Assembly (NCBI GenBank): GCA_050084985.1
Contig: JBITNC010000001.1
Location: 32,426,001-32,490,000, forward strand
Reading direction: 5' to 3'
DNA from: Nageia nagi
Lineage: Eukaryota; Pinophyta
Length of the DNA stretch: 64,000 bases
The notes below the pieces were generated by a model, which worked only from the letters and a program-made list of their open reading frames with translations, made no database searches and had not been told where the DNA came from. Both the position numbers and the translations under genes were made by a program. This document shows positions 9,128 through 22,640 of the stretch, in pieces; the stretch's first letter is position 1, and every line of letters starts with the position of its first letter.

Positions 9128-10848
9128 AGCATTATGCTCATTTACCATTTTTTTACTATTTTTTAACTTCAAATATTCTTGCAAAAGGTCCATATGGCTT
9201 GGAATCCTTAATGCATCAAACATGGTCATTTTAGAAGGTGTTTTCTTCAAATATTCCATAATGTAATATGGAGCATATGGGATAAACTTACTTATTTTAG
9301 TAGGTTGATGTGTTTTGAATTACTAAGTGGCCTTTTTCTTATGATGATTAGTGATAAAAGGATATCTTAATGGATGAGGCCTCTCTTTCTCTAGGAGTTC
9401 TTTTCTAATCGTAATGAGATTTCTTCTTGCAGGGGCATTATCAGTTAGGTTCTAAGAAATATGATATAGATGTTTAGAAAGTTGATTTTCTTATTCTATG
9501 ATCGAATCATAAGAGCCTTAACTCTTTTTAGATCAAGTTGCACTAGAATTGCTTGTTTATTTAGCTAAGTGACTTGGGCTTGTTACAAAATTGTTGAAGA
9601 TGAGGCTCTGGTTTGAACACAATTAGTTTGTTCTCTAGCATAAATCAAAAGCTAAAAATTAATCATGGTAAGGTTCAAAAGAGGATTTAATGTAGGTTAT
9701 ATCATTTGGTTAGAATGTAAGCCCAAATATTAATGTTGATACATTACATAGGAGTTTGGGAAATGAGGAGCTAGACATGGAGAACACCATTCTATAATTC
9801 CTATAGCATAACTCTCTGTAGCACTAGAATAATATGTTATTCAATGTGATTATTCCTACTATAAAAATCTTGGTTGATACTGGTTATCATATCTTTTGTA
9901 TTTGAAGCCTTGTTTATGCCTTTCTTATAGAGTGAGCTTACTTGTAAAATTCTTGATGGTTACCTCCAATTACCTTATTTTTTCTTCCTCTTAAGATTTA
10001 GAATTAGTACCAGTAGTTGTTGATGCAAAGTTAGGTAGTGTTGGTACTTGATTTGAATAAGACTTGGGAGCAGGAGGTGGCAAGGCTAATACTCTAGGAT
10101 TAGAAATTTATGGAGCTTGTTTTCAAGGTAAATTTAGAAATAAAAGCATAATAGTTATTGGTTGGATATTTCCAAAGGATACCAAGGTATGTTTAGGGGT
10201 TTTAACCATTTGGTAAACATCCAGGAAAGTATCTCTAGAAATAAAAATAAGCATATTAAGACCAGGAAGAAAAACTTTCCTATAATATGCTAAGGCTTGG
10301 GCATTTGTTAGTCTAATCCTTACTAGGATAGATTTCCATATTTTCTCAAATTTGATATTGAAATCATCAATAGACTCAACAATGTGTCTTTTGATTCATG
10401 CTATAAGGCTTAAAAAGGTACTCTTATCATTGTTAATAGCAAATCTTTTAATCAAATCTTGATATAATTCTCCCAATGTAGTTATAGATTGGAAAGCAAG
10501 AGTTCTAAACCATTTAGCTGCTTTGCATTTAAAAGAATATGACAATAATCTTATCATAATAGTTTCATCATTAATATCAAAAATTAAATCCAAAAGAGAG
10601 ACATCTTGATAATGTTCATATGGAGTTTTTCCAAAAACATCATATTTAGGCAAAACTTTAAAAGTGGTTTGGGGAATAATAGGTGAATTAGTAGGAAAAA
10701 CCAAAGGATGGCCATTATTCCAAGTAAGAACATCAATAAGAGCAGGTTGAGCCATGCTTAGACCATTGGTATTAGGTGAAGGATTTTTTAGGTCAAAGTC
10801 AAATAAGGCTAATAACAGAACAACTCTCAAAGGAATTTGGGGAGACAA
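9128..10848 (-). pseudogene. Gypsy element F, gag
   Basis: The minus-strand block 10396-10848 is open for 150 codons and encodes part of a gypsy Gag: PTNSPIIPQTTFKVLPKYD, then KTPYEHYQDVSLLDLIFD, then KCKAAKWFRTL and GELYQDLIKRF, which match the plant retrotransposon gag pattern (hydrophobic, then AxxWF...L, then W/L...F..F). Element D has the corresponding stretch at about 48,540-48,930 (YEHYVDVTILAKFHNI, DWYRSLASKSIT). From 10,395 down to 9128 the frame is broken, and only the downstream part of Gag and its linker can be guessed at. The remaining pol part is at 1-602, beyond copia element A. Confidence 0.7.
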
Positions 10849-13800
10849 AGTCCAAGAAATCTTTCACCTAGTCCTCCTATGAGGAACTATAGCTCTTGAA
10901 ATCTAGATCATCTAAGGGAATTTTTCACACTTCTTCTAGTAAGTTTGCATTTTGGAGGTGCTAAGGTTCAAAATGTTGACTGGTTGATAGTAGAGTTGCT
11001 AATAAGATAACAAAAAACTTATAATATTTCAAAGCACTAAGTGATAGCTTACCATATATAGCTATCTGGCCTATTCACACCCACTAAATATGGAATTTAG
11101 CTCACATCCCATTGAGCATACCAAAAATTAACTTTTTTACTATTGATCGGTATAATGTAACCTCAAGGGTTTAGTTTGGTTGTGTTCTCCATTGCTTGCA
11201 ATAGTAGGGTCCTTGAAAGAGTAGAAGGTGGTGAGGAATGCACTCATTTTGGTTTTCTTCTCAATCTCTAGATTATAGCTAGTTCCTATCTATTATGAAG
11301 GTTAAAAGTAATAGGAAAGAGATAAAAAGGCTAAGAGTAATAGTAAATAGATGAACATGTTAAACTAAGAAAGCATACTAATATTACATAACTCGAGCAT
11401 TGCAACATAAATAACAATCCATATCTAAGATTAAGAATAGCAAACTATCTTACCATTGGGGTCTCACAATCACAATACATAGCCATAATATAAAATAACA
11501 CTTCATGCATAACTTTCATAAAGTGTAATAGACAACCACATGTTGTAAAGGGTAAAACATTATCAAATTGCATTATCACACATGAAAGTATCTTACAGAC
11601 TTGGGCAAATTTGTTAGAATGTCCAACCTCTTAGACCTATAACAGTTAACTATTTATATATTTACATCTATAATTGAGTGGTTGTCCACCATTAATGAAA
11701 TTGACTAAGCTATTGAATAAGAACAATATAAGGAACTATTTATAAATGTACAAATTGTAGTTATAACTATGTTACATTACATAATGCTTAAGTACTATCA
11801 GTGTCAAATTCTAGAAGTCTAATATCTTTGAGCTATTGTACTTCCCAATTATAATACTTTTGATCTATTTTTAAATACACCCCCTTGAGACTATAGCTAA
11901 TTATAAATGTATTATCTACCGACTTGATTTGTATGGTTTAACTCTATGCTTTATTGGTAGCCATCTAACTTTCTACAACCATTAATGGTGATCACTCTAG
12001 TTTGAGGTTGCATAGAATAATGAGGGAAATGAATAGTATATCATCAAGATCATAGGAAAAATTAATACTATCATGTGGAAATGAGTCATGGTTCACACAT
12101 TGATAGAGCCCTCGGATTCAAACACTTATGATCAAGTGAACTCAGGTGTTCTTCCCAACTCATTATTCCTTGTCCTATTTAGTGGGTTTTGTTTCTTCTT
12201 GATGAGTTTTAGTGATTGTAGGGGCTTTTTTGACATCCATTGATTTTAGACAAAAGGTGTGACATCATCAGTAAAAATCAATGGGCTCTATTTTCTTATG
12301 TTTCTAAAATATCTCCCATTGAATATCATACTTCTTGCTACTGATTATCTTAGGACTCGCTAATTTCAGGCCAAAAGTATGATGCAATAACTCAAAATTG
12401 GTGGGATCTAGAAGATGGATTCTCAAAATATCTCCCATTGATTTTTGGTGTATGGTAAAATTTTTATTTAGAAATCCACAAGTCTTACAACATCACTCAC
12501 TAGTAAGTTCAACTCATCAAAGACTCTTATTTACAACAATTCTTAGAAAGATCCAAGTTCCTAAAATACCCAAATTTGACTTATTACTTCCCTTACATAT
12601 TACGATATTTCTTGGACATGATATATAACTTACCAAATATGAATTTGACACAATAATCATGACCTATGACTCTCAGCTTATGTACAATTATTGAAAAACA
12701 TCAAACTAGACTATGACTAATTTCTAGGACTTATTACAGCACCAGCTAGATAGTGGTTAAACTTAAAAAAAAATTGGTTAAGCTTTATATACATGAATGG
12801 TACCTAGACTATTGACAATACTCGAAACTCTTTTGACTCAACAAACTTTATAAAAAGACTAAATACAAAGAATAGACACCTTTTCAACATTAACAAAATA
12901 TGAAAGAAGAATAAGAAATAGGAGTTAAGAATGAATTTATTTGAAATGAATGAAAGAATAAAGAATAACATAATGTTACCTTGTTCTCAGAGTGTGATTA
13001 TGAAAGAATAATAGTGTGAAAGAATGGATGGGTTTAGCAAAATGCTTTTATCATATCTCTATAATGGTGCATGAAAATTGCTTATTGAAGATATGTAATT
13101 TTGAAGTCTTTATATGGTAAGAGGATTATCTATGTTGTTGCATAAACCATGTCAATTACTCAACCTAAGCATACAAGTTAGTTTCTCTCCATGTCTTGCA
13201 TATGATAATTTTTGGTTTGCATGAGGACATGTAAAATCTTTAAGTGTGGGGGAAGCAATGGTTGTAATGGTTGGGAATAAATTTCAAACAAGGTAGATTG
13301 TGATCCAAATTATCTTGCAAAGATACAAACAATGACTAATTTTTCTTTAGGAATATTAGAAATATTTATATATGGAAAAACACTATTGGGAAAATAGATC
13401 CTTCCATTAAAATAAGAGCAATGAGGCATAGTTTACGCAAGCAAGCATATTGTCCAGCCATTATGTTAATCCAATTAGAATATGAACATGGCTATGATAC
13501 GTTGTGAAGAAGATTGGAAACTCAAGTATGGTAAAGTGATATTGCAAGAAGTGCTTTCTATAGGAGTAGCATTTTTTCAAGCATGTGTCACCATGGAAAA
13601 GGACAATGAGAAGAAGGAAATGATTGTTCATTCCCTTAAGGAATAAAATAAAAGTATTTTTTTAGTCATAGAGCATATATGGAAATGAATTCCTTTTTAG
13701 GAAATAGTTAATTCTCTTTGCATTACATGAGGATATGATTATATATAAGTGTGGGGAGCTTAAGAACTCTATTGTAGAATTTTATAGACTTTGAAGAAAA

Positions 13801-13975
13801 CTATGTTATAGGAAGATGAGCTCTATGAATATTGGATTGCAAATTTTCACAAGCTTTGGAGAAGATAATGGCTCTAAAATCATGCTGAGATAGGATAAGG
13901 TAAGACATTGAAGAGGTATATTCTAAGGCTCTAAAATCATTTTACAGAACATGTTAGAATTTTGCATTGAATTAA
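10849..13975. other. Decayed repeat DNA: leader/LTR region of F and unassigned sequence
   Basis: No gene found. 11,080-11,140 reads on the minus strand as TTTTTGGTATGCTCAATGGG, similar to element D near 49,210-49,240, so this is probably the leader just after the 5' LTR of F. The LTR itself could not be delimited. Around 13,220-13,255 the plus strand has GCATGAGGACATG followed by TTTAAGTGTGGGGG, a phrase found after pol in several plant gypsy lineages, so part of another element's 3' end, in plus orientation, seems to lie at 13.1-14.4 kb. Confidence 0.4.
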
Positions 13976-14063
13976 TTTCTACAATGCACTAAATTATTTT
14001 CTATAGTGTGCTAAAGTATCTTCTACAATGCATTGAAGTATTTTCTACAGCATGTTGAAGTAT
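13976..14063. repeat. 22-bp tandem repeat, 4 copies
   Basis: Four exactly in-register 22-bp units built on TTTCTACAATGCATTGAAGTAT, about 300 bp upstream of the polypurine tract at 14,371. Similar GCACTGAAGTAATGCAC-like words recur, less regularly, inside the LTR at about 14,640-14,830. Confidence 0.85.
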
Positions 14064-14370
14064 ACCAAACTATTGTAGATTAAGTTTTGTATTGGGAGAA
14101 TGTTGAAGGAAGTAGATTTATGCTAGAAAAGGAATACCATAACATTACCAGATCTTATACTTATTCTTGAAGGATTTTTTATGGGATCAAATTTTCAGTA
14201 ATGATACCAGTGTATACCTAATGAGGACATGACATGAAAGTTTTATAAAAAAGGAAGTAAAGTTTAAGTGCAACAAGAGGCAATTGAAGAAAGGTATTGG
14301 AAGATCAAGATGAGGAATAGTATTTCATGGTATATTGCTTATTTTCTATGGGAGCAAAAAAGGTTTAATC

Positions 14371-14380
14371 TAGGGGGAAA
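14371..14380 (+). promoter_or_regulatory. Polypurine tract before LTR of element G
   Basis: TAGGGGGAAA directly precedes the LTR start TGATGAGTCC at 14,381, marking that LTR copy as a 3' LTR in plus orientation. Confidence 0.7.
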
Positions 14381-15505
14381 TGATGAGTCCAATATTGTCC
14401 TCATCTTGACATAAAAATGTTGGTATAATGATACATTAAAATGGACACTTTAGTATTATTATAATGTTTAATATGTCTAATTAGTCTAACAAGTGTAAGA
14501 TGTTATATTTATTTCTTGTTGATATTTTCATGCTTTATGCCAAGTTTTATGTAGAACATTCTTACTCTAGTGTCCTAAATATGCAATATTAATGATATCA
14601 TGGTAAGTAAGGGAAAGCACTACAGTCAAAAGTTCTAAAGTACTCTAAATAAGCACTGAAGTGGGATGCTCTAAAGTAGTAGCATGCTGAAGTAACATGT
14701 GCAAAAGAAACTAATTTAAAGTAGTAGGGCACTGAAGTAATGCACACTAAAATAATAGTGCGCTAAAGTAATGCATGTTGAAATAGTAGTGCACTGAAGT
14801 AACGCACTAAAGAAACCAAAGAGTACTAAAAGCGATAAAATGAAGGATCAAATGCACCCATATTTTCATGAAACTTCATGGATAATTTATTCTCAATAAT
14901 GGGTACCCATAAAACTTTACTTGAAGAAGAAATACAAACTGCAGAAAAGGTTATGAGGTATGGAAGAAAATTTTAGAACCCACAAATTCTAGGTAGAAAA
15001 GAATGAGTTTTGATTTTCAAAGGCAAAAATGGAAGATCAAATATGCATGAAATAGGTCATGACATATATCGATAGAAAGATATTTCCAAGCACTTTGTAA
15101 TGGTTTATCATGCTTTGCAAATAGAGTGATACAAAAAAAGTTATTGAGCTTCAAAAAAGATCATTCAATATTTTAGAAAACTGAGTTGTGAATGTAAAAA
15201 GTATAATTGAATTTAAATTAGTCACCAAAGTCAACAAACTATGTTTTAAATAGGGAAAAAGGAGAATATTATTTTAAATAGAGTATTAGTATATTTTATA
15301 TACTAAATACTTTATAACATAATATTTCTATCTCTATTCGCATATGAAGGTTTGAAGACTAGGGATCATGGAGGCAAAGAAGACTTGCAAAGAATTTAGC
15401 AACCATATTCAAGGGACACCATTATGGAAAATAAAATGCAAAAATGGTTTCACAACTATAGCAAATTTTAAGGGAGCAAAGAAACAACCATTTCTATCTA
15501 TTGGA
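14381..15505 (+). repeat. LTR of copia-type element G, copy 1 (truncated)
   Basis: Starts TGATGAGTCC after a polypurine tract and matches 16,409-17,541 over about 1.1 kb at moderate divergence. Homology stops near 15,505, where element internal sequence (integrase C-terminus) begins, so the LTR is probably cut by a deletion joining LTR to pol. Contains a patch of GCACTGAAGTAATGCAC-type short repeats. Confidence 0.7.
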
Positions 15506-16408
15506 TGATAACTCCAAAGAGCAAATAAAGAAAGAAAGAAATTGGACGATAAGTCCTTGAGGTACGTTCTTTCTGGTATAGTAGTGAATCTAGCGGATAC
15601 AAGCTCATGGATCCTACTACTCAAAAGATCTACATTAATAGAGATATTATTTTTGATGAGACTAATGAATATTCAACTAGTCCACCTATAAAGGTGTTTG
15701 AACCTATAGTGATCCCATTATCAATCATGATGATGAGGATGATGAGAGACAATCTCCTATTCTAAATTTTCCACCTAATAATGTTAGAAGACCAAAATTG
15801 TAACAAAAGTCTCTATAATATTCAAAATTGAGTGCTACACTAGATAATTCTACCTCCAAATCAAGGATATGAAGCATGGCTCATGAGGAAGTTAATTTGG
15901 CACTAATGAGCATAATTATGAATACACTTGAACCTAAAATGATTTATGAAGCCATCAATTATCACATTGGAAGTTATCCATCCAAGTTAAATATAATGCA
16001 CTGATAAAAAATGTACATATAATTTGGTAGATATTCTATTAGGGAAGAAGTTTATTAGATGCAAATTCATGTTCAAAATCAAGTACAAATTTGATAGGAC
16101 ACCTGATAAGCATAAGGCCTGACTTGTTGCCAAAGGGTATGCTCAAGTGGAAGGTATCAACTATGAGGAGAATTTTAATCCCAAAGCTAATATGAAGTCT
16201 ATTAGAATTGCTTTGCTATTGGAAATACAATCTTCCCTAAATGGTAGACCTATATACATGCAATAACCTGAAGGATTTATGATTGATCCAAGTAAAAGAA
16301 AAATGTGTAGATTGATCAAGTATCTCTATGGCTTAAAATAACTTCCATGATCTTAGTACATAAAAATTGATGACCACCTACTACAACATGAATTTAATAG
16401 GAGTCTTT
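15506..16408 (+). pseudogene. Copia element G: integrase end and RT fragment
   Basis: Plus-strand translation with several stops and shifts shows the end of a copia integrase/linker (KKLDDKS, then YSSESSGYKLMDPTTQKIY and INRDIIFDE). It is followed by RT: VAKGYAQVEGINYEENFNP, KANMKSIRIALLLE, PEGFMIDPSKRKMCRL and KYLYGLK, ending at IDDHLLQHEF. The rest of RT resumes at about 18,530, so this RT is interrupted by LTR copy 2. Catalytic residues are lost between the halves. Confidence 0.75.
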
Positions 16409-17541
16409 TGATTAGTAAAATATTATCCTCATCTTGACATAAAAATATTGGTATAATGACACATTAAAAGGATACTTTAGTATTAATTATACATGTTTAA
16501 TATGTCTAATTAGTATAACTAGTGCAAGATGTTATATTTATTGCTTATTGATATTCTCATGCTTTATGTCAAGTTTTGTGCAAAACATTTTTCCTCTAGT
16601 GTCCTAAATAAGCAATATTAATGCTCTCATGGTAAGAAAGGGAAAGAACTAAAGTCAAAAATTCTAAAGTACTCTAAAGAAACACTAAAATAGGATGCTT
16701 TGAAGTAGTAGCATGCTAAAGTAACACATTGAAGAAATTGATCTAAATTAGTAGCATGCGAAAGTAATACATGTTGAAATAGTAGTGCATTAAAGTAATG
16801 CACGTTGAAATAGTACTACGTTGAAGAAACTAGAGAGTACTAAAAGTAACAAAATGAAGGATCAAACACAACCAAATTTTCATGAAAATTCATGGGTAAT
16901 TTCTATTTAATAATGGGTGCTCATAACATTTTACTTGAAGAATAAATACAAACTACAAAAAAAGTTATGAGGCATGCAAGATAATTTTAGAACCCAAAAA
17001 TTCTTCATAGAAAAGAATAAGCTATGATTTTCAAAGGCAAAAATGGAATATCAAATATGTGTGAAATAGATCATGCCATATATGGATAGAAAGATATTTC
17101 CAAGCACTTTGAAATGGTTTATCATTTTATATAAATAAAGTAATACAAAAAAAATTTATTGATCTTCAAAGAAGATCATTTAATATTTTGGAAAACTGAG
17201 TTATGCATGTAAGAAGTACAATTGAAGTTAATAAAGTATTTACATGAAATCAACATTTAAATTAGTCACCAAAGTTAGCGGACTATGTTTTAAAAAGAGA
17301 AAAAGGATAATATTATTTTAAATAAAGTATTAGTATATTTTATATACTAAATACTTTATAACATAATATTTTTATCTCTATTCGCATATGAAGGTTTGGA
17401 GACTAGGGATCACAGAGGCAAAGAAGACTCACAAAGAATTTAGTAACCATATTCAAGGGACACCATTATGGAAAATAAAATGCAGCAATGGTTTCAAAAC
17501 TATAGCCAAATTTTAAGGGAGCAAAGCATAACCATTTCTAT
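16409..17541 (+). repeat. LTR of element G family, copy 2 (inserted in RT of G)
   Basis: Starts TGATTAGTAAAAT, aligned with TGATGAGTCCAAT of copy 1, and stays alignable to about 17,541. It sits within the copia RT and probably represents a solo LTR or an LTR remnant from a second insertion. Its right end is not clear and may extend to about 18,500. Confidence 0.65.
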
Positions 17542-18529
17542 CTACAGCCAAGATTAAGAAGGAAAGACATAATAGTGCAAATTTGGCAACAATGAACAAC
17601 TAGTTTTATGAGATCTTTTGTACCAAGGTTTGTGGATCACATCATAATACAGTTGTAAATATTTAGTAGCCTATGGTGGAAAATATTCCAAATTTATTAA
17701 TGCTTTATTTGGGGATATTGGGTATATCTCATAGCTATTTCATTTAATATGTTTAGCATGTTTTGTATTCTGGGGATATTGTTAAATAACTATTGATTCC
17801 TATTTAGGGCATCAATATACCATGTTAGTTTTTTTTTTTTTACAGATGTGTGAGTTACAAACACTTTTTTTTTCAATATGTTATAAGGGGAGAGATAGCA
17901 TAGGGAGATAGTATAGAGTAAATATTTGAGAACATATATAATCAATTTTTTGATGTACGATATTTTCATATGGAAATAAAAGATGGAGATTACATTGAGT
18001 TTCACATAATCTTGTGAGATTATCTTTGGAGCTTCTACTAGGAGGAGTTTGGACAACTCCAACTAGTAGAGATATCCTTTATATTATTTTTTTTATGTTG
18101 TGTGTTAGTTTATTTTATGAAATTTCCTTTTGTTTTATTTTCCAATTTTGTAGTATTATGTTTTTGATGTTAGCTTTGTAGGAGTCTTTTGCAGCTACAA
18201 TAGGGTATTTTTTTTGCTTTATATTTTCAATACTTTATTTACTTTTTGTTGTGTGAAACTTTAATTCTTACAATTTCAATTTCTGCAAGTGTGTTAAAAA
18301 CACATAAACTAGACTAAAGTTTCTACTATAGACAAATTTAGGCACTAATCCTAATTTGATATTTTAAATGAGATAGTTGAATATTGATTTTCAAAACTAG
18401 TGAGAGGGAATTGAAATCCTAATTGGTAGAGTACCAGATATTCATGCTAACTAGCCCCTTCACATCAATAGGTGTGAGATTCATAAGGAAAGAGGGTTAG
18501 TGATAGACCTAAGGGAATTTGAGAATCTA
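17542..18529. other. Non-coding, probably rest of the long LTR
   Basis: AT-rich, with poly-T runs at 17,828 and 17,868 and no readable protein. TAGGAGTCTTTTG at about 18,179 repeats the bases just before the LTR start at 16,409, which may be chance or may mark the insertion's right end. Confidence 0.35.
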
Positions 18530-18666
18530 GATTATACTCATCATCTGTATGATCCTAACCTCTACCTTCGACAATATGGGGGGGATCAATTGTTATAGTT
18601 TTAGTATATGTCAATGATATAGTTATCATAAGAAGCACTAAGGAGTTGATCACATCTTGCAAAGGT
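18530..18666 (+). pseudogene. Copia element G: RT, second piece
   Basis: Plus-strand translation gives YDPNLYLRQYGGDQ followed by LVYVNDIVIIRSTKELI, the copia RT block around the catalytic YVDD, here YVND. It follows on from the piece ending at 16,408 and stops abruptly at the LTR of element B. Confidence 0.7.
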
Positions 18667-19181
18667 TGATAAAAATTTGAGTAACAAACTAATTTCCTAA
18701 ATCTAAATATCCTTTGGAAAAAATCAACTCCAACATAACAAAAGAATAAAATCAATGCAAATAATCTCACAAACCATTCGCAAGTGACCAATGTAAAGTG
18801 GTTTCTCCAACCTTGGGAATACATGCACTAATATAAGATGTTAATTTTTCAAAATGTACTCTCCTACAACCCAACCAATAGCATAAATTTGCTTCAAAAC
18901 TTGTTGTAGAATTCACGAGGGGAAATCCTCTATTTATAGGTGAAATCCCTTCATTGGGTCACCCTATTGTCCAAGGTGGACATCAAGACCCAATGGGCAT
19001 GCTATTCCCATTATCCTTATGGATAAGCATGACCTTAAAAGTGGGTGGTGTGTGGGGATAAGTCTCTTTAATTCTTTATTCACTTAAATACTTTCTAAAG
19101 TAAAGTATTTAAGTGGATAATATGAAGGAGGTAATATTTTTTTGTAGATACCTAACACAATATACATTATATATTTTAGCA
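18667..19181 (-). repeat. 3' LTR of element B
   Basis: 515 bp, TG...CA, aligned with 26053-26375 over the part preserved there. Followed at 19182-19191 by the polypurine tract (minus strand TAAGGGAGAG). Confidence 0.85.
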
Positions 19182-19989
19182 CTCTCCCTTAATGCAATAT
19201 TTGGAGTAGAGTGAATAAGGATAGAAGAAAAAGAGAGTAAGAGAGAGTTCTCCTCTATAAATACAATTAGATACGAAAATATTTACATCTTTGAGAAACA
19301 TTCAAGATCTTAGATTGAGACTCACTACTTTACCATTTAACAAAATGGTTTACAATACAATCATTAAACATAGTTGGTTTCAATATATAAAGTAGTCATT
19401 CAATAATATTTTGACATGATGAGTCTCCATGATCCTATCCACTTGAAGTAAGTAACATGCATTAAGAATAAACCTACATACTATAAGTAACTCATAAATA
19501 AGATTATTTAGATTCATCATATAAACATTCATATCAAAATAAGATAAATGGATCAAGTAATGCCATCCATAAATTTATCAATGGTGCACTATAAGTTATC
19601 ATAATGATGCTAAGATAATACTCATAGTCACATGTATTATAGAAAATATTTTTTAATTATCATCACAAATAGAACATAAAAAAATACATATACGAGTTCC
19701 TTACACATGGATAACTGAACAATGACAAAAGACACATGAGTTTCTCACATATGGATAATTGAATAGTGCAAAATAAAAGATATATCATATGCATATATGA
19801 GTTCCTCCCACATAGATAACTAAAAAGTGCTAGTGATGGTCAATCATATGCTCAAAAATATACAACTAGTTCCTCACATAGAGCAAACTAACCATAAAAA
19901 TGTACACAACAAAATCAACACTATACAATCACAAAGTCTTCCTAATGATGAAGTTATCATCATAGATATGAATTCAACAAGAATTCAAT

Positions 19990-21560
19990 CTTCACTCCCC
20001 TTTGAAGGGAACTTCACGAACCCATTAGACTCAATCATACTAAATTGAGCTTTAAAAAGGGGCTTAGTGAACAAATCAATGGAGTTTAGGGCTAATGGAA
20101 AATACTACAAATATAGGATATCATATAGAACCTTCTACCTGATAAAGTGTTCTTATATTTAAACATGATTTAGTATCTAATATAACACAAGGTTATTTAC
20201 TAAAGAAATGATTAATTAATTATGTGAAGAAATCTAAGATAGGTGAGCCTGTTCATATCTAATTTTTTTCAAAAGATGCCTTAACCAAATGGCTTCTTGG
20301 GTTGCAACTAACATGGCATGATATTCTACCTTTGTGGTGGAGAGAGTAGTAGTATGTTGCTTATTGAAATCCTAAGAGATAGCACTTGAATTAATGCTAA
20401 ATACATACACAAAGGTTGATTTTTTGTCATCTTTATTTCTCCCATAGTTAAAATTTAAGAACTCCGAGAGAAAAAATAAGAAAAACTTAGAATAGTTGAG
20501 AGCAATATCCTTTATTATGTAACATACCTCAAGATCTACTTAAAAACATTAAGGTGCTTAACATACAATTTCTACATAAATCATACCATCAAATTTACTG
20601 CATAAGTAATATCTGATGTAGAGATAGTTAGATACAATAGACTACCAATTAATTTTATGTAATTCGTAGCATCTATAATCTAAGAGTTGAAGCTAATAGA
20701 AAAGTAATTCTAGGAGAGATTCATATCGTAATGATTTTGCACTCCTCCATTCCAAACTTTTACAAAACATATGATATATACTTAGATTGACTAAGATAAG
20801 TACAATCCTTTAATTGGTATACTTGCATCCCAAGGTAGTAGTGTAAGAGACCAATATCAATCATTTCAAATATTTTCTTAAGTTTGGATATGCACTCTTG
20901 GATGATTTCAACATTATTTTCTATGATCATAAGATCATCCATATAGACCATAATCAAGACCACATATTAGCCTTGATTGAGCACATAAAGATTTGTATTG
21001 GAGAAGCATTTCGAGAATCTAATATCTATAAAATATCTTAAAATCTTTTTATACCAGGATCTAGGTGCTTACTTAATTCTATACAATAACTTCTTTAGCT
21101 TGCACACAAATGAATCTTTTCCTTCTATAATAAACCCTTCTAGTTGATTCATTTATATTTTCACATCTAAGTCACCATTGAGAAAAGCACTATTGATATC
21201 AACTTGAAAAACTTTCTATCCTTGAACTGTTGAAAGAGTAAAGAACTATGGGTATGTTTTTTATGGGAGAAAAGATTTTCTCATAATCAACTTTGTATTT
21301 ATGAGCAAAACCGTTGGCCACTAACCTTGCCTTATATTTTTTAATCTTCCAAATTGAATTGTACTTGACCTTATAAATCTATTTGTTACTAATCATATTT
21401 CATTCATTGGAATAGGGAACCAAATCTTAAGATTTATTTTTCATAAGCACATCTTACTCTACTTTCATAGCTTCCATACAACACTTGTGCTTTGAAGCTT
21501 CTTTGAAGGATGAGGTCTCATTATTTTTATCAATTTTGGTAAATAAGGATTTATTTAAGA
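19990..21560 (-). pseudogene. Element B pol: RT and RNase H (degraded)
   Basis: Minus strand, collinear with 1996-3600 of element A. An open piece at 20760-20963 shows VYMDDLMIIENN (YMDD in place of YVDD), then LLHYYLGMQVYQ and DCTYLSQSKYISY. Other RT and RNase H blocks are recognisable by comparison with A but broken by many stops. Not functional. Confidence 0.8.
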
Positions 21561-21612
21561 TCATACTTCTTATTATCTTTTATGTTGGATAATTTTACTC
21601 CTAAGGTGATTT

Positions 21613-22640
21613 TTATACACTAATATCCAACCAATTAAGTACAATAGAAGAGTCATCATAATCATCCAATTCCTTATGGGAATCAACTTCTTCAGGTAGT
21701 TCATTAAACTTTACATCCCTTGAGATGAACACTGCTCTATAGGATGGATAGTAGAGCATGTAACCTCTATGCGCATTGTCACAACCCATGAAGATGCACT
21801 TTTTAGATCTTTTATCTATTTTCTTTCTTTTCTTTGAAGCAATAAAGGTATAGGAATCACATCCAAAGATCTTAAAGTGAGTGATGTTAGGTTTCTTTCC
21901 AATCCATACCTCATATGGGGTTTTTTCTTCAACTACTTTTGTATGATACCTATTTAGTGTGTAGATCATAGTATTTACATAATCACCCCATAAAAAACTA
22001 GGGAGATCACCCAACATACACCTTTCCATTTCTATACTGGTTTTGTTCTTTCTTTCAATAACATCATTTTGCTGAAGGGTGTAGGGGATTATAAATTGTC
22101 TCTTGATCTTGTATTTGGCATAATAATCACTATACTCATTGATATTATACTCAACCCTTATATTTGATCTCAGCATATTGATTTTAAAATTAGTCTAATT
22201 TTTAACTAAGAATTTAAAATCTTTGAACTTGTCAAAGGTTTAATCCTTATTATAAAGTAGATAACCAAATGTCATTCGACTAAAGTCATCGATGAAGGTA
22301 AAGACATAAGATGCTCCTTCAAGAAACAAATCTATTAAATATGAATACACAATTTGAAGAGGTTGTGTTCCTCTTGTTGCCTTATCTTTTTCAATTTTTT
22401 TTCTATTCATTTTACCTAGGATGCACTTCTCATAAAAATCAATTATGGTTGATATCATAATTAAACCTTCCATAAGTTCTTGATTTTTCATACTTGAATG
22501 CTCTTATGGTTTATATGACCTAATTGATGATGCCAAATATTTTTTTTATATCAAATATTTGTAAAAAGGCATATATTTATTATAATTTGATCCACTATAT
22601 AGAGATCATCCTTCACTGATCCTTTCACTAAGGTGGCAAG
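21613..22640 (-). pseudogene. Element B pol: integrase (degraded)
   Basis: The open block 21613-22176 (187 codons) holds the second half of the integrase core (RSNIRVEYNINEYSDYY, RQFIIPYTLQQNDVIERKNK, GKKPNITHFKIFGCDSY) and the linker VFISRDVKFNELPEEVD. The aspartate of the RSDNG motif has changed (RSNIR), so the catalytic triad is broken. A further piece at 22240-22491 has the zinc-domain end (YEKCILGKMNRKK) and the start of the core. Confidence 0.8.
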
